Notes: generated by a model not told the origin, from the sequence alone. A stretch of 64,000 bases of DNA from Hyphomonadaceae bacterium (GCA_024742355.1 JANSYM010000012.1:1-64000); one strand, 5' to 3'; shown: positions 40,804 to 49,424, counted from the stretch's first letter. Translations and numbers: made by a program.

Positions 40804-41384
40804 CACGCGGCATCCCGCTCTGGACGGCGCACCGGCGGCTGCATCCACAGCTTGTCAGCGCCGAAGCCTGCCGGTTGAAAACCGATGCTGACCATCGACC
40901 GCACGCCATCCTCGGTCGCGCCGCGCGCAAAGGCAGGCACCTGACCGTATCCGTCAACGCGCATGGTCACGGTCGCCATCATGACTTTCTTGCGGGCCTC
41001 GTGGGTCGCGCCCGCATAGGCGCCGACATAGACGCCAGCACAGGTCTGACCGAGCGCTGCAAGGTGTTCCTTCTCCGGCCCGCTGGGGTCAAATGTGCCA
41101 GCCTGGATGGCCTGCAAGCCTTCCGGCGAGACGGGTACGATGATGAAGATCCCATCAATCGGATCGCCGCAGATCCAGGATGTGGAGCCGGTAATGCTAT
41201 TGATCCAGTTGATCATCTCGGCGGATGTCAGTGAGCTCCCCAACAGCTCCTCCGCCAGAGACATCATCTCTTCGTGTTCAGATGGTTTGGCTAGACGCCA
41301 CCCAAACGCACCCATGCCCTTTATAATCGCGTCGCGATCAAGCACGAACGGATAGGTTTCCAATTCTTCTGTAATTGTTGTCAT
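40803..41384 (-). CDS. GNAT-like protein, diverged, 193 aa
   Basis: No canonical acetyl-CoA motif is obvious, but the C-terminus (FARGATEDGVRSMVSIGFQPAGFGADKLWM) resembles the last strands of acetyltransferases, and the middle (GIFIIVPVSPEGLQAI) fits a beta-alpha unit. It is tentatively a diverged GNAT. ATG 41384 follows GGAGAGCAGCG; the open frame upstream (41417) has no site. It is first in an operon with the two genes below and is divergent from a LysR gene across 121 bases. Confidence 0.6.
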   Translation of the reverse strand: MTTITEELETYPFVLDRDAIIKGMGAFGWRLAKPSEHEEMMSLAEELLGSSLTSAEMINWINSITGSTSWICGDPIDGIFIIVPVSPEGLQAIQAGTFDPSGPEKEHLAALGQTCAGVYVGAYAGATHEARKKVMMATVTMRVDGYGQVPAFARGATEDGVRSMVSIGFQPAGFGADKLWMQPPVRRPERDAA

Positions 41385-41505
41385 CGCTGCTCTCCTTCTC
41401 TTCTTCCGGGATGACACAATTCGCCGATGCTCGATGCAGACAGAATCGAATTACGGTAGTACAGAAATGTAATAGGGTGATGGATAGTGGATCGGCTGTG
41501 GCACA

Positions 41506-42495
41506 ATGTTTGAAAATCTGGACTGGGATAAGCTCAAAGTCTTCAGCGTCGTAGCGGAGCTTGGCAGCATGAACGCTGCCGCGACGCGGCTCAAAGAGAC
41601 GGCACCAACTGTCTCGCGCAAGATTGACGAGTTGGAACGCACACTCAATGCGCGTCTCTTGTACCGCTCCCCGCGCGGGGTGACGCTGACAGAAGCGGGC
41701 AAGAAGGCACTGCGCTATGCCGAAATCATGTCAGATGCGGCCGATGGTCTGCGCAGCGATGTCCTTGATCACGACCTACCAGCGGAAGGCCCGGTCACGC
41801 TGTGCACGGGCGATGGCCTGGCCGCACATTGGATCGCCCCACACCTGCCTGATTTCCATCTGCAGAACCCCAAGATCGAATTGCGCCTGGTGACCACCGA
41901 CCAGCCGGACACTGAACTGCTGAACGAGAAATCCGAAATCGCCATTCAATTCAGCGAACCGCTTAGGCAGGAAATCGTCTCGAAAAAGCTGGGCATTCTG
42001 CACTATGCGTTTTTTGCGTCGCCGGAATATCTCGAAACCTTCGGTCACCCGGCCAGCCTGTTCGATCTGCACAATCACCGCTGCATCATTCACTCCGGCT
42101 ACGTCAATCAGATGGAGCGCTGGGCCCCGAAGGCGAAACAGTTTCGCGATCTGATCGACTTCGCGCTGGTGACCAATTCGGGCTCGGTGATGATCGAAGT
42201 GTGCGCCAATGGCGGCGGCATCGCGCTATTGCCGACTTACGTCCACAGCCTGGGTAAAACGATGGTGCCGCTGACCTTGCCGGAAGTTGCGCCGATTCGT
42301 TTTTGGCTGACCTATACCGAACGGGTTCGCCGCCTCGCCCGTGCTCAGATTGTGATTGATTGGCTACGCGGGCTGTTCAATCAGAAATTCTCACCCTGGT
42401 TCAGGCCGAACTTCGTCCATCCTCTGACGGTAGATGCAGAGGAACCTGTGGCAAATGCTACAGTGCAGCCGATTTCAGCACACCAGAATGCGTAA
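41506..42495 (+). CDS. LysR-family transcription regulator
   Basis: The 329-residue protein has an N-terminal LysR HTH (WDKLKVFSVVAELGSMNAAATRLKETAPTVSRKIDELERTLNARLLYRSPRGVTLTEAG, about 6-65) and a periplasmic-binding-protein-like effector domain (about 95-295). It lies divergent from the GNAT/isochorismatase-like operon, the usual sign that it controls that operon. The C-terminal 30 residues are rich in Ala, Glu and Val and look dispensable. Ligand unknown. Confidence 0.92.
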   Translation: MFENLDWDKLKVFSVVAELGSMNAAATRLKETAPTVSRKIDELERTLNARLLYRSPRGVTLTEAGKKALRYAEIMSDAADGLRSDVLDHDLPAEGPVTLCTGDGLAAHWIAPHLPDFHLQNPKIELRLVTTDQPDTELLNEKSEIAIQFSEPLRQEIVSKKLGILHYAFFASPEYLETFGHPASLFDLHNHRCIIHSGYVNQMERWAPKAKQFRDLIDFALVTNSGSVMIEVCANGGGIALLPTYVHSLGKTMVPLTLPEVAPIRFWLTYTERVRRLARAQIVIDWLRGLFNQKFSPWFRPNFVHPLTVDAEEPVANATVQPISAHQNA

Positions 42496-42617
42496 TACCG
42501 ACCCTTAAATAACGCAAAACCTGTATTGCAGAAATTATATAACTGACCGCCTTGCTTTAACGCGGCGGTTTCGTGTCCAAATGCTCACTCTAAGGGGATA
42601 ATGGTAGGGTCACGCAT

Positions 42618-42824
42618 ATGTCGGGTAAGAAAGATTTACCTGAATTGCCGCCAGAATGGCGGAAAAACACCCCCTTGGGGGAAGCGCTGAGAGCGCGCTA
42701 TGAAGACGTGCTTAACGAACCCGTTCCCGAAAAGCTGAAACAGTTGATCGAAGAGCTCAAGAAAAAAGAGCGCGAAGAGGCGTCCGGCGACGAGCCCAAG
42801 TCACCAAATATAGACCAAGACTAG
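42618..42824 (+). CDS. nepR: NepR-family anti-sigma factor
   Basis: The 68-residue protein carries the NepR helix pair: LGEALRARYEDVLNEPVPEKLKQLIEEL at residues 20-47. NepR binds and holds EcfG sigma factors until phosphorylated PhyR takes it away. Usually nepR lies next to ecfG and phyR; here neither is adjacent, though two EcfG-like sigma genes are 13-15 kb upstream. Start ATG 42618 has GGTAGGGT upstream. An acidic tail follows the core. Confidence 0.85.
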   Translation: MSGKKDLPELPPEWRKNTPLGEALRARYEDVLNEPVPEKLKQLIEELKKKEREEASGDEPKSPNIDQD

Positions 42825-42988
42825 GTTTGAGCCGCACCCAAAGCGGTGTTTCCTTGACCGACTGTTTGCCAACTGAATTTTTTCTGAACTTTTTTCCATG
42901 CTGCGGGAACAAACTCGAGCAGGGCCGCATAGTTCTTAGTGTAGCACCTGCTACGCACTCACTGCGGAACACTCGAAAGGAATTCAAA

Positions 42989-43324
42989 ATGGGGTCGGAT
43001 CCACTGATTGATCGCGAGATGCCACAATGGACCAAGTCCTTGCGGCGCCATGCGCACTTCTCTCAATCTATCGAAACAGAAGAGATGGCTGATGCCGAAC
43101 TCGACATTCAGGTGGATATTCTCAAAGCCATGACCGCAAAGGCGGCCGAGAGCCCGGTCGACATGTTGCTGAAACTGAAATTGTGGGAAAGCTTCGTGTC
43201 CCCGAACGGCGAGATCCGCGAGGACGATATCGAGTCTCAGCTCATCCTGTCGGTGATCAAGGACCTCGAAGCGTTTATGCAATCGGGCGGCGGCTCAATG
43301 ACAACATACGCCCAGGCCTCCTGA
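42989..43324 (+). CDS. Protein of unknown function, 111 aa
   Basis: It is an acidic helical protein (MGSDPLIDREMPQWTKSLRRHAHFSQSIE...) with no signal peptide and no recognised domain. AAAGGA lies before ATG 42989; the frame is open farther upstream but crosses an AT-rich gap. It follows nepR by 164 bases in the same direction and might belong to the same stress module, but nothing in its own sequence proves this. Confidence 0.6.
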   Translation: MGSDPLIDREMPQWTKSLRRHAHFSQSIETEEMADAELDIQVDILKAMTAKAAESPVDMLLKLKLWESFVSPNGEIREDDIESQLILSVIKDLEAFMQSGGGSMTTYAQAS

Positions 43325-43367
43325 CGGACGCCCGAGCGCTGGATGCCAAAATGAAAAGTGTGCGTGT

Positions 43368-43730
43368 CTAGCGCGCGCCAGCCAGGCGCAGCACTTCGCG
43401 TACCGGTCCGAGATTGCTGCTCTGGCGCAGGTCCAGCAGCAGATTCATGCAGTCGCTGAATTCCGTCGTATCAGATGCGTCAGTCTCGCCGATGCGATTG
43501 ACGACGTCTTCATCGAAGAACCAGCTGATCGGCAGATCGAGCACCTGGGAAATCTCGTAAAGCGTTCCGGCCGAAACGCGGTTCACGCCTTTTTCGTATT
43601 TCTGCACCTGCTGAAATGTCAGGCCAATCATGTTTCCGAGCTGTTCTTGAGTCAGCTTCGCGTCGCGGCGCGCCTGACGGATTCGACGACCAACTTGATG
43701 ATCCACGTGTGACGGGGTCTTGGCACTCAT
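43368..43730 (-). CDS. XRE-type helix-turn-helix protein (WFF motif)
   Basis: The 120-residue protein has a canonical XRE HTH (GRRIRQARRDAKLTQEQLGNMIGLTFQQVQKYEKGVNRVSAGTL, about 14-57) and ISWFFDED at 68-75. It is very similar in layout to the 39512 protein but has about 45 extra C-terminal residues. GGAGAG six bases upstream supports ATG 43730. A GTAAAC/GTTTAC dyad lies about 90 bases before the start. Confidence 0.87.
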   Translation of the reverse strand: MSAKTPSHVDHQVGRRIRQARRDAKLTQEQLGNMIGLTFQQVQKYEKGVNRVSAGTLYEISQVLDLPISWFFDEDVVNRIGETDASDTTEFSDCMNLLLDLRQSSNLGPVREVLRLAGAR

Positions 43731-43817
43731 TTTTCTCTCCATTCGCGTGCGGCGTTTTATGATTGAATATGCCGCTTATTCGCGCAGCGATAGTATGACG
43801 GACATGGTGAAGAGAAG

Positions 43818-43831
43818 GTAAACTTGTTTAC
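43818..43831. promoter_or_regulatory. 14-bp dyad GTAAAC-TT-GTTTAC
   Basis: A perfect inverted repeat upstream of the XRE gene at 43730, overlapping the stop codon of the coiled-coil flagellar gene. The hexamer GTAAAC also occurs twice upstream of the XRE gene at 35381, which suggests a binding site for this regulator family. Confidence 0.45.
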
Positions 43832-44154
43832 ATGCTGCTGTCTTCGCGCAAAATCGACTGCGAACACATTGTTTCTTTTATATTATTTTGAATCTCTGCT
43901 GCTTTGGCTTTCAGTCCGCGCGCTTGCTCTTCCAGCGCCTCACTTCTGGCCTGGAGGTAGCGTCCGTATCCATTCTGGAGACTGATTCGGGTAAATCCAT
44001 CCGTATCCTGATCGAGCTTCGCGCGCTCCTCAGCAAGGTCTTTCTGCTTGAGCTCGATCAGCCGGATCTCTGACATCACGGCGCTCAGACGCCGGACCTG
44101 ATTCTGGTGTTTCAGGTCGAGCAGTTTGGGAACAATCTCACTCGGCTCAGCCAT
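43828..44154 (-). CDS. FliJ-like coiled-coil protein (export-associated)
   Basis: The 108-residue protein is almost entirely charged coiled coil (SEIRLIELKQKDLAEERAKLDQD and ARSEALEEQARGLKAKAAEIQNNI). It overlaps flhB by eight bases and is last in the flgB-flhB operon. FliJ is the usual coiled-coil partner of the export ATPase, and this protein may fill that role, but sequence similarity is too weak to be sure. Confidence 0.55.
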   Translation of the reverse strand: MAEPSEIVPKLLDLKHQNQVRRLSAVMSEIRLIELKQKDLAEERAKLDQDTDGFTRISLQNGYGRYLQARSEALEEQARGLKAKAAEIQNNIKETMCSQSILREDSSM

Positions 44155-45235
44155 CCCGTTTTCCTATATGCTGGCGAACACGCTCGACATATTGGATGGC
44201 CGCGGCCACGGCTGCAAAGTGTTCGTGTTTGATCTCTTCATCAATTTCGACCAGGCGATACATGGACCGCGTGGTGGGGGGATCGCGATAGATGGGGACG
44301 CCGTTGGCCTGCGCCACTTCGCGGATTTTTGCGGCCAGGTGATCGACGCCTTTGGCGACACAGACCGGCGCATTGTCGCTGTCCGGGTCCCATTTCAGGG
44401 CCACCGCATAATGTTCCGGGTTGACCATGACGACCGTGGCGCTTTCGACATTTTGCAGCATGTCGCTGCGGGTGATCTGTGTGCCCCGTTCACGGCGCTG
44501 CTGCTTCAGCTGCGGATCGCCTTCATTCTGTTTCATCTCTTTCTTCAGGTCTTCGCGCGTCATGCGCAGGCGCTGGCCGTGCAGATAATGCTGCAGCGGC
44601 AGGTCAAGCAGAGCCAGGACGACCTGGAAGATGAAGAAATAGAAGATCAGCTTGAGAATCTGATTGAGCGTGAATGTCCCGATCCCCTCGCGCCCGAGCG
44701 CGCTGGCGCCGTAATATTCAGTGGCGAAATAGAGCAGGAAGTACGCAGCAATCAGACCTGCAAAGATCATCTTCGCGGCGTCCTTGAGGAAATCCAGCAA
44801 TCCCTTCGCGCCATATTTCTTCTTGATATTCTCGACCGGCGACAGCTTCTTGACGTCAGGCTGAATCTTCTTGGTCGAGAAGGCGATGCCTTGTTGCAGG
44901 ATCAGGACCAGGATCACGCAGGCTGCAAGCACCATGAAGATGGGCAGGATCGCGAACATGATGTCGGCCAGGGTCTTGCGCGTCTGCACACCTTGATCGG
45001 TAAACACGTCGGTCGCGTATTCCTCGGCATAATAGAACAGGCTGGTGAAACCCGTGCCCAATTGCTCTGACGTGAACGAGACGAAAACAATGGCCGAGAT
45101 GCCGATTCCGATCAGGAGGCCAAGCGTGTTGGCCTCCTTGGACATCGGAACATCGCCATCCTCTCGCGCCTGTCGCAGGCGCTCATCGGAGGCTTCAAAT
45201 TCCTTTTCGCCGGACTGTTCTTCCTGGTCAGCCAT
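44147..45235 (-). CDS. flhB: Flagellar export switch protein FlhB
   Basis: The 362-residue inner-membrane protein has four membrane spans (about 35-55, 95-115, 155-175, 190-215) and a cytoplasmic autocleavage domain. The cleavage site reads N272-P273-E274-H275, where most FlhB proteins have NPTH. It sets the switch from hook to filament export. The N-terminal Lys/Glu-rich segment and the spans are normal. It overlaps the downstream coiled-coil gene and follows fliR by six bases. Confidence 0.95.
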   Translation of the reverse strand: MADQEEQSGEKEFEASDERLRQAREDGDVPMSKEANTLGLLIGIGISAIVFVSFTSEQLGTGFTSLFYYAEEYATDVFTDQGVQTRKTLADIMFAILPIFMVLAACVILVLILQQGIAFSTKKIQPDVKKLSPVENIKKKYGAKGLLDFLKDAAKMIFAGLIAAYFLLYFATEYYGASALGREGIGTFTLNQILKLIFYFFIFQVVLALLDLPLQHYLHGQRLRMTREDLKKEMKQNEGDPQLKQQRRERGTQITRSDMLQNVESATVVMVNPEHYAVALKWDPDSDNAPVCVAKGVDHLAAKIREVAQANGVPIYRDPPTTRSMYRLVEIDEEIKHEHFAAVAAAIQYVERVRQHIGKRDG

Positions 45236-45241
45236 GACGTC

Positions 45242-46000
45242 CTATAACCACACGATCAATTGCATGATCCGCTCCTGCCAGACCATCAGCAGCGCCCCGA
45301 TCGAGACGGCGAGCAGGAACAGGCCAGCGCCGACCAGGAATGGTGCACCGACAAAGGCGACCATCATTTGCGGCATCGCTTTGTTGATGAAGCCGAGGCA
45401 GATATTGTAGAGCAGGTTCATCGCCACGAAGGGCCAGGACAGCATGATGGCGAAGGCGAAGGCGGCATAGAAACTGTCAAACAGATAGGCCTGCCCCGTC
45501 CACGACACGGTGCCCACTGGAACTGTTTCATAGAGCCCGATCCAGCTGGTGATGACCTGGACGTGGAAGTCCATGGAGAAGAGCAAGGCCGCGCCGGCCA
45601 TGGTCAGCAGGTTGGCGGTGGCGGTCTGGGCTTCATCTTCCAGAGCGACGCCGAGGAATTGCGACAGCCCGATCGATTGCGCGATCACAGCGCCGGTAAT
45701 TCCGAGCACCCAGATAATCACCCGCAACCCAATCCCCAGGAACAGGCTGAGCAGGACTTCCGTCAACAGAACCAACGCAAAGTCCGCCATTCGCGTCGGC
45801 ATGTCATAATCGGCAATGCCGAGGCCTGAGATCGCTGCGGACAGGGCCAGCAGGACCATGATCCGCACTTGCGCCGGGATCACGCGCTCGCCAATGCCCG
45901 GAATCAGGATGATCACGAATGACAGCCGTGCGACCGTCAGCATGAACTGCCCGACCCAATCAGCGAGGTCGGGTCCGAGCAGATCAATGATCGGGATCAT
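45242..46000 (-). CDS. fliR: Flagellar export membrane protein FliR
   Basis: The 252-residue protein has about six hydrophobic segments, starting FMLTVARLSFVIILIPGIGERVIPAQVRI, the family signature. With FliP and FliQ it forms the export gate. Its start overlaps the flhA stop by four bases. fliP is not in the window. Confidence 0.93.
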   Translation of the reverse strand: MIPIIDLLGPDLADWVGQFMLTVARLSFVIILIPGIGERVIPAQVRIMVLLALSAAISGLGIADYDMPTRMADFALVLLTEVLLSLFLGIGLRVIIWVLGITGAVIAQSIGLSQFLGVALEDEAQTATANLLTMAGAALLFSMDFHVQVITSWIGLYETVPVGTVSWTGQAYLFDSFYAAFAFAIMLSWPFVAMNLLYNICLGFINKAMPQMMVAFVGAPFLVGAGLFLLAVSIGALLMVWQERIMQLIVWL

Positions 46001-48075
46001 ACGACGCCGACGATTTGCGGCCTGGTCCCTGACTTGATCTCTTCATAAGCCAGGACCGCGTTGCGAATGCCTTTGCTGGCGAGCACGGTCTGCAGGAAGC
46101 GCCGGCGTTTCGAGGAGGTTGCGATTGAGGCCACGACGCCGCGCGAAGCGGTTTCGTTGAGCTTCTCCTGAATGCCATTGAGCAGTTCGCTGAACAGTTC
46201 CGGCGGCAGCGCAATGTCCGTGGCGCCGGCTTCCGACTTGATCTCATGCTCGGCAAATCTCTGTTCCCAATTGGTCGAGAGCTGGACGAGTGGAAGCCGC
46301 CCTTCCCCGTCCTGGAGCTTGTTGAGGATCTGGAAGGACAGGCGCTGGCGCACGAGTTCGATGATGTGCGTGACGGTCGCGCCTTGCGACTTCGCCTCGC
46401 CCACTGTCTCGAGGATCAGGAAAATGTTGCGGATCGAAACGCGCTCCTCGAGCAAGGCACGCAGGACCGACAGCAACAGCTCTGGCGCCACCTTGGCGGG
46501 GATATACTCGTCCAGCAGGCGCTTATTGTTTGCGGCGCGGTCTTCGTCCGAAACGCTGGTCAGCGCATCCAGTGTGTTGAGCATGACCATACGGGTAAAG
46601 ATCAGCGAGAAGTTCGCCTGGATCAGCTCCAGCATGTGCGTGGCCAGCACCTCAATCGGCTCGATCACTGGCACGCCGGCAGCGACGAGCTCCTGCTTCT
46701 TCGTCGTTGGCAGCCAGCGGGCGGAGGCCTTGTAGACCGGTTCCAGAACCTTCTCACCCTGCAGGTGCGGCAGCTGGTCTTCTTCCATCAGGGCCAGCAT
46801 GGAGCCTGGGCGTAGCAGTCCGGTATCGACCGGAACGCCCTGAATCTTGAGACGATAGATATTGCGCTCCAATGTCGGATTATCGGTCATCCGAATGGAA
46901 GGCAGCACGAAGCCGTATTCTTCCGCGATATAGCGCCGGATCTTCTCGATCCGCGCCTCAATGCCGCTATCGCCCTGGAGCACCGTCGCGACGAGATCAG
47001 GCGCGACCTCGAGGTGGATTTCGTCAGAATGGATGGAATCGCCGATCTGATCGGCTTTCTGGATTTCTTCCTGTTCTTCGCTGACGGCACTGTCTTCGAG
47101 TTCCTGTTGCTGCTTGCGCAGATAATACGCGGCAACGCCGAACCCGATGGCCGCGGCCATGAAAGGCAGGAAAGGCAGGCCTGGGAACAAGGCAAAGACC
47201 GTGAGCAGGCCCGAGACGATCATCAGCGCCGTGGCATTGCCGCCCAGCTGCTTGCCGAGCGCCTCGTCAATCGCCCCATCGTCGCGGCCCTTGGACAGCA
47301 GCAGCGCGGCAGAGACCGATACGATAACTGCCGGGATCTGCGAAACCAGGCCATCGCCAACTGTTAGGATCGAATAGTTTGACGCGGCCTCGCCAATAGA
47401 CAGCCCATGCGCGCCGACGCCGAAACCGATACCCGCAATGAGGTTCAGTGCGGTGATCAGGAGGCCTGCAATGGCGTCGCCTTTGACAAATTTCGAGGCA
47501 CCATCGAGCGAGCCGAGGAAGCTGGCTTCTTCCTGTTCTTTCTGACGACGCTGGCGCGCTTCTTCATGGCTGATCGCACCGACGGCAAGATCTGAGTCAA
47601 TCGCCAGCTGCTTGCCCGGCATGGCATCAAGGGCGAAACGCGCACCGACTTCCGCCATCCGGCCCGCGCCTTTGGTGATGACCATGAAATTGACGATGAT
47701 CAGGACGCCAAACACAACCAGGCCGACAAACAGATTGCCGCCCATGATGAACATGGCAAAGCCCTCAATCACGCCGCCGGCTGCATCGGTGCCGGAATGA
47801 CCTTCCGAAATGATCAGCTTGGTCGAGGACACATTGAGCGCCAGGCGCAGGATCAGAGATGCCAGCAGCACACTCGGAAATGAGGAGAAATCAAGCGGTT
47901 TTTCGATGAAGATCGAGGTCGTGAAAATCAGGATCGCAAACGCGAAAGACGCCGTCAGGCCAAGGTCCAGGACCCAGGCTGGAACTGGCAACACCATGAC
48001 CAGAATCACCAACATCAAGCCAATCGCGAGCAGTGCGGTTGGCTTGGATAAATCGAGCAGTTTCATGTCTGACAT
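45997..48075 (-). CDS. flhA: Flagellar export channel protein FlhA
   Basis: The 692-residue protein has about eight N-terminal membrane spans (to about 330), a FHIPEP-family signature region near 140-160 (IVNFMVITKGAGRMAEVGARFALDAMPGKQLAID) and a large cytoplasmic domain from about 350 that docks chaperone-cargo complexes. Length fits. It follows fliQ by seven bases and overlaps fliR. It energises substrate export with proton flow. Confidence 0.96.
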   Translation of the reverse strand: MSDMKLLDLSKPTALLAIGLMLVILVMVLPVPAWVLDLGLTASFAFAILIFTTSIFIEKPLDFSSFPSVLLASLILRLALNVSSTKLIISEGHSGTDAAGGVIEGFAMFIMGGNLFVGLVVFGVLIIVNFMVITKGAGRMAEVGARFALDAMPGKQLAIDSDLAVGAISHEEARQRRQKEQEEASFLGSLDGASKFVKGDAIAGLLITALNLIAGIGFGVGAHGLSIGEAASNYSILTVGDGLVSQIPAVIVSVSAALLLSKGRDDGAIDEALGKQLGGNATALMIVSGLLTVFALFPGLPFLPFMAAAIGFGVAAYYLRKQQQELEDSAVSEEQEEIQKADQIGDSIHSDEIHLEVAPDLVATVLQGDSGIEARIEKIRRYIAEEYGFVLPSIRMTDNPTLERNIYRLKIQGVPVDTGLLRPGSMLALMEEDQLPHLQGEKVLEPVYKASARWLPTTKKQELVAAGVPVIEPIEVLATHMLELIQANFSLIFTRMVMLNTLDALTSVSDEDRAANNKRLLDEYIPAKVAPELLLSVLRALLEERVSIRNIFLILETVGEAKSQGATVTHIIELVRQRLSFQILNKLQDGEGRLPLVQLSTNWEQRFAEHEIKSEAGATDIALPPELFSELLNGIQEKLNETASRGVVASIATSSKRRRFLQTVLASKGIRNAVLAYEEIKSGTRPQIVGVV

Positions 48076-48082
48076 CCGCGCC

Positions 48083-48346
48083 CTAGCCCAGTATCATGGG
48101 GATGATGGTATTGTTGAAAAGATCGAGACAGACCCGCGTCATGTACCCGATGCTGAGAAAGAAAACGACGACCACGGCGACAATTTTCGGCACGAAAGTC
48201 AGGGTCATTTCCTGAACGGATGTCAGCGCCTGAACCAGGCCGATCGCAAAACCGAGCACCAGCGTCACGCCGAGAATGGGAAGCCCCATCATCACGCCCG
48301 TCCAGAGAGACGCGCGCAGAACTTCAAAAATTTCAGATTCGCCCAT
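48083..48346 (-). CDS. fliQ: Flagellar export membrane protein FliQ
   Basis: An 88-residue protein (start ATG 48346; a longer open frame upstream is not supported) with two membrane spans (about 15-38 and 52-75) and the typical pattern GLPILGVTLVLGFAIGLVQALTSVQEMTLTFVPKI. It is part of the export gate. It lies between fliE and flhA. Confidence 0.93.
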   Translation of the reverse strand: MGESEIFEVLRASLWTGVMMGLPILGVTLVLGFAIGLVQALTSVQEMTLTFVPKIVAVVVVFFLSIGYMTRVCLDLFNNTIIPMILG

Positions 48347-48362
48347 TATCCCCTGGCTCCGT

Positions 48363-48659
48363 CTAGACTGGCATGCGCAGCAGTTCCTGATAGGCTTCGA
48401 CAACCTTGTCGCGCACCGTCACAGCGGTTTCGAGGACCATTTCGGCATTCGCCAGAGCTTCGACCATGGCGTGAGGATCGGCGCCGGTCACCGCTGTCTC
48501 GACGGCGGCTTGCTCAGCTTGCTGGATGGCGGTCTTGAAGTCAGAGACGCCTTTTGCGACCGGATTGTCATCCTGGGCTGGCTTGGCCGCGCCGCTGGTC
48601 GGGGTCTGAATCTTGGCCGGGTTGATCGAGGCGTAGGCGCCAAATCCGAAATTGGTCAC
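48363..48659 (-). CDS. fliE: Flagellar basal-body protein FliE
   Basis: The 98-residue protein links the MS ring to the proximal rod. The C-terminal part ADPHAMVEALANAEMVLETAVTVRDKVVEAYQELLRMPV matches the family. It is 10 bases downstream of flgC in the same operon, the usual order in alphaproteobacteria. Confidence 0.93.
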   Translation of the reverse strand: MTNFGFGAYASINPAKIQTPTSGAAKPAQDDNPVAKGVSDFKTAIQQAEQAAVETAVTGADPHAMVEALANAEMVLETAVTVRDKVVEAYQELLRMPV

Positions 48660-48669
48660 TTAACCCTCC

Positions 48670-49053
48670 TTAGCGCCGCAGCACGTCGAGCAATGAATTG
48701 TACATTGTCCGCGCCTGCTGGAATGAGTTGAGATTGGCCTCATAAGACCGGCTGGCCTCGCGCAGGTCGGCCATTTCGGTGACCAGCGAGACATTGGAAA
48801 GCGTCACATAGCCCTCCTGGTCGGCCATTGGATGCTCAGGATTGAACTCGGTCGCACCTTGCGTCTGGTCGAGCACGGTACGCAAAGCCGCGAACGAGAC
48901 GCCGCTGCCTGTGGGTGGCTCGCTGACCAGGATCTTGCGTTTGTAGCCGGGCGTGTCGGCATTTGAGACATTCTCCGCGCCGACCGTGATGCGCTGCGAT
49001 TGCGTGCGCATGCCAGCGACCGCTTGCTGCATGGAAAAATCAAATGGATTCAT
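48670..49053 (-). CDS. flgC: Flagellar proximal rod protein FlgC
   Basis: A 127-residue rod protein with the N-terminal signature SQRITVGAENVSNADTPGYKRK and a C-terminal helix SYEANLNSFQQARTMYNSLLDVL. It follows flgB by 11 bases. Confidence 0.95.
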   Translation of the reverse strand: MNPFDFSMQQAVAGMRTQSQRITVGAENVSNADTPGYKRKILVSEPPTGSGVSFAALRTVLDQTQGATEFNPEHPMADQEGYVTLSNVSLVTEMADLREASRSYEANLNSFQQARTMYNSLLDVLRR

Positions 49054-49064
49054 GCTTCAAGCCC

Positions 49065-49424
49065 CTATGTCCGCCGACCGAGCGCGAGTTTCATCAAGTC
49101 CATGGACTTGGTGTAGACATTCAGCGCCATCGTGTGTTTGCCGACCGCTTCGGCCGATTTGAAAACTTCTTCTTCAATGCTGACCGTGTTGCCATTCGGC
49201 GCTGCCGCGCCGCTGGTCAGGCGTTGTTCGAAGCCTTGCGCGAAATCCAGCCCGCCGGGCTGGTGACTGGTTCGAGTCATGAAATCGGCAAAGGATTCGA
49301 CCTCGACCGCCTTGTAGCCCGGCTCGTTCGCACGCGCGAGATTTCCCGCACTGGTTTTCTGAGTTTCAGCCGCATGTCGCGCCATTGCCCCATAGATCTG
49401 GAAGAGCGACATGTCAGACAACAT
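49065..49424 (-). CDS. flgB: Flagellar proximal rod protein FlgB
   Basis: The 119-residue rod protein has the signature GNLARANEPGYKAVEVESF and is the first gene of the flgB-flgC-fliE-fliQ-flhA-fliR-flhB operon. ATG 49424 is preceded by GGGGAT. The bases 49414-49440 are 25/27 identical to the start region of the ECF sigma gene at 28165-28191. It is divergent from fliI across 89 bases. Confidence 0.94.
   Translation of the reverse strand: MLSDMSLFQIYGAMARHAAETQKTSAGNLARANEPGYKAVEVESFADFMTRTSHQPGGLDFAQGFEQRLTSGAAAPNGNTVSIEEEVFKSAEAVGKHTMALNVYTKSMDLMKLALGRRT

Noticed and set aside
42906-42931. GGAAC-N17-CATA upstream of the 42989 gene as an EcfG promoter
   Set aside because: Two of four -10 bases differ from CGTT; too weak to call beside the better match at 29060.
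43828-44154. Calling this gene fliJ
   Set aside because: It is a coiled coil in the right setting, but no diagnostic residues separate FliJ from other coiled-coil proteins.
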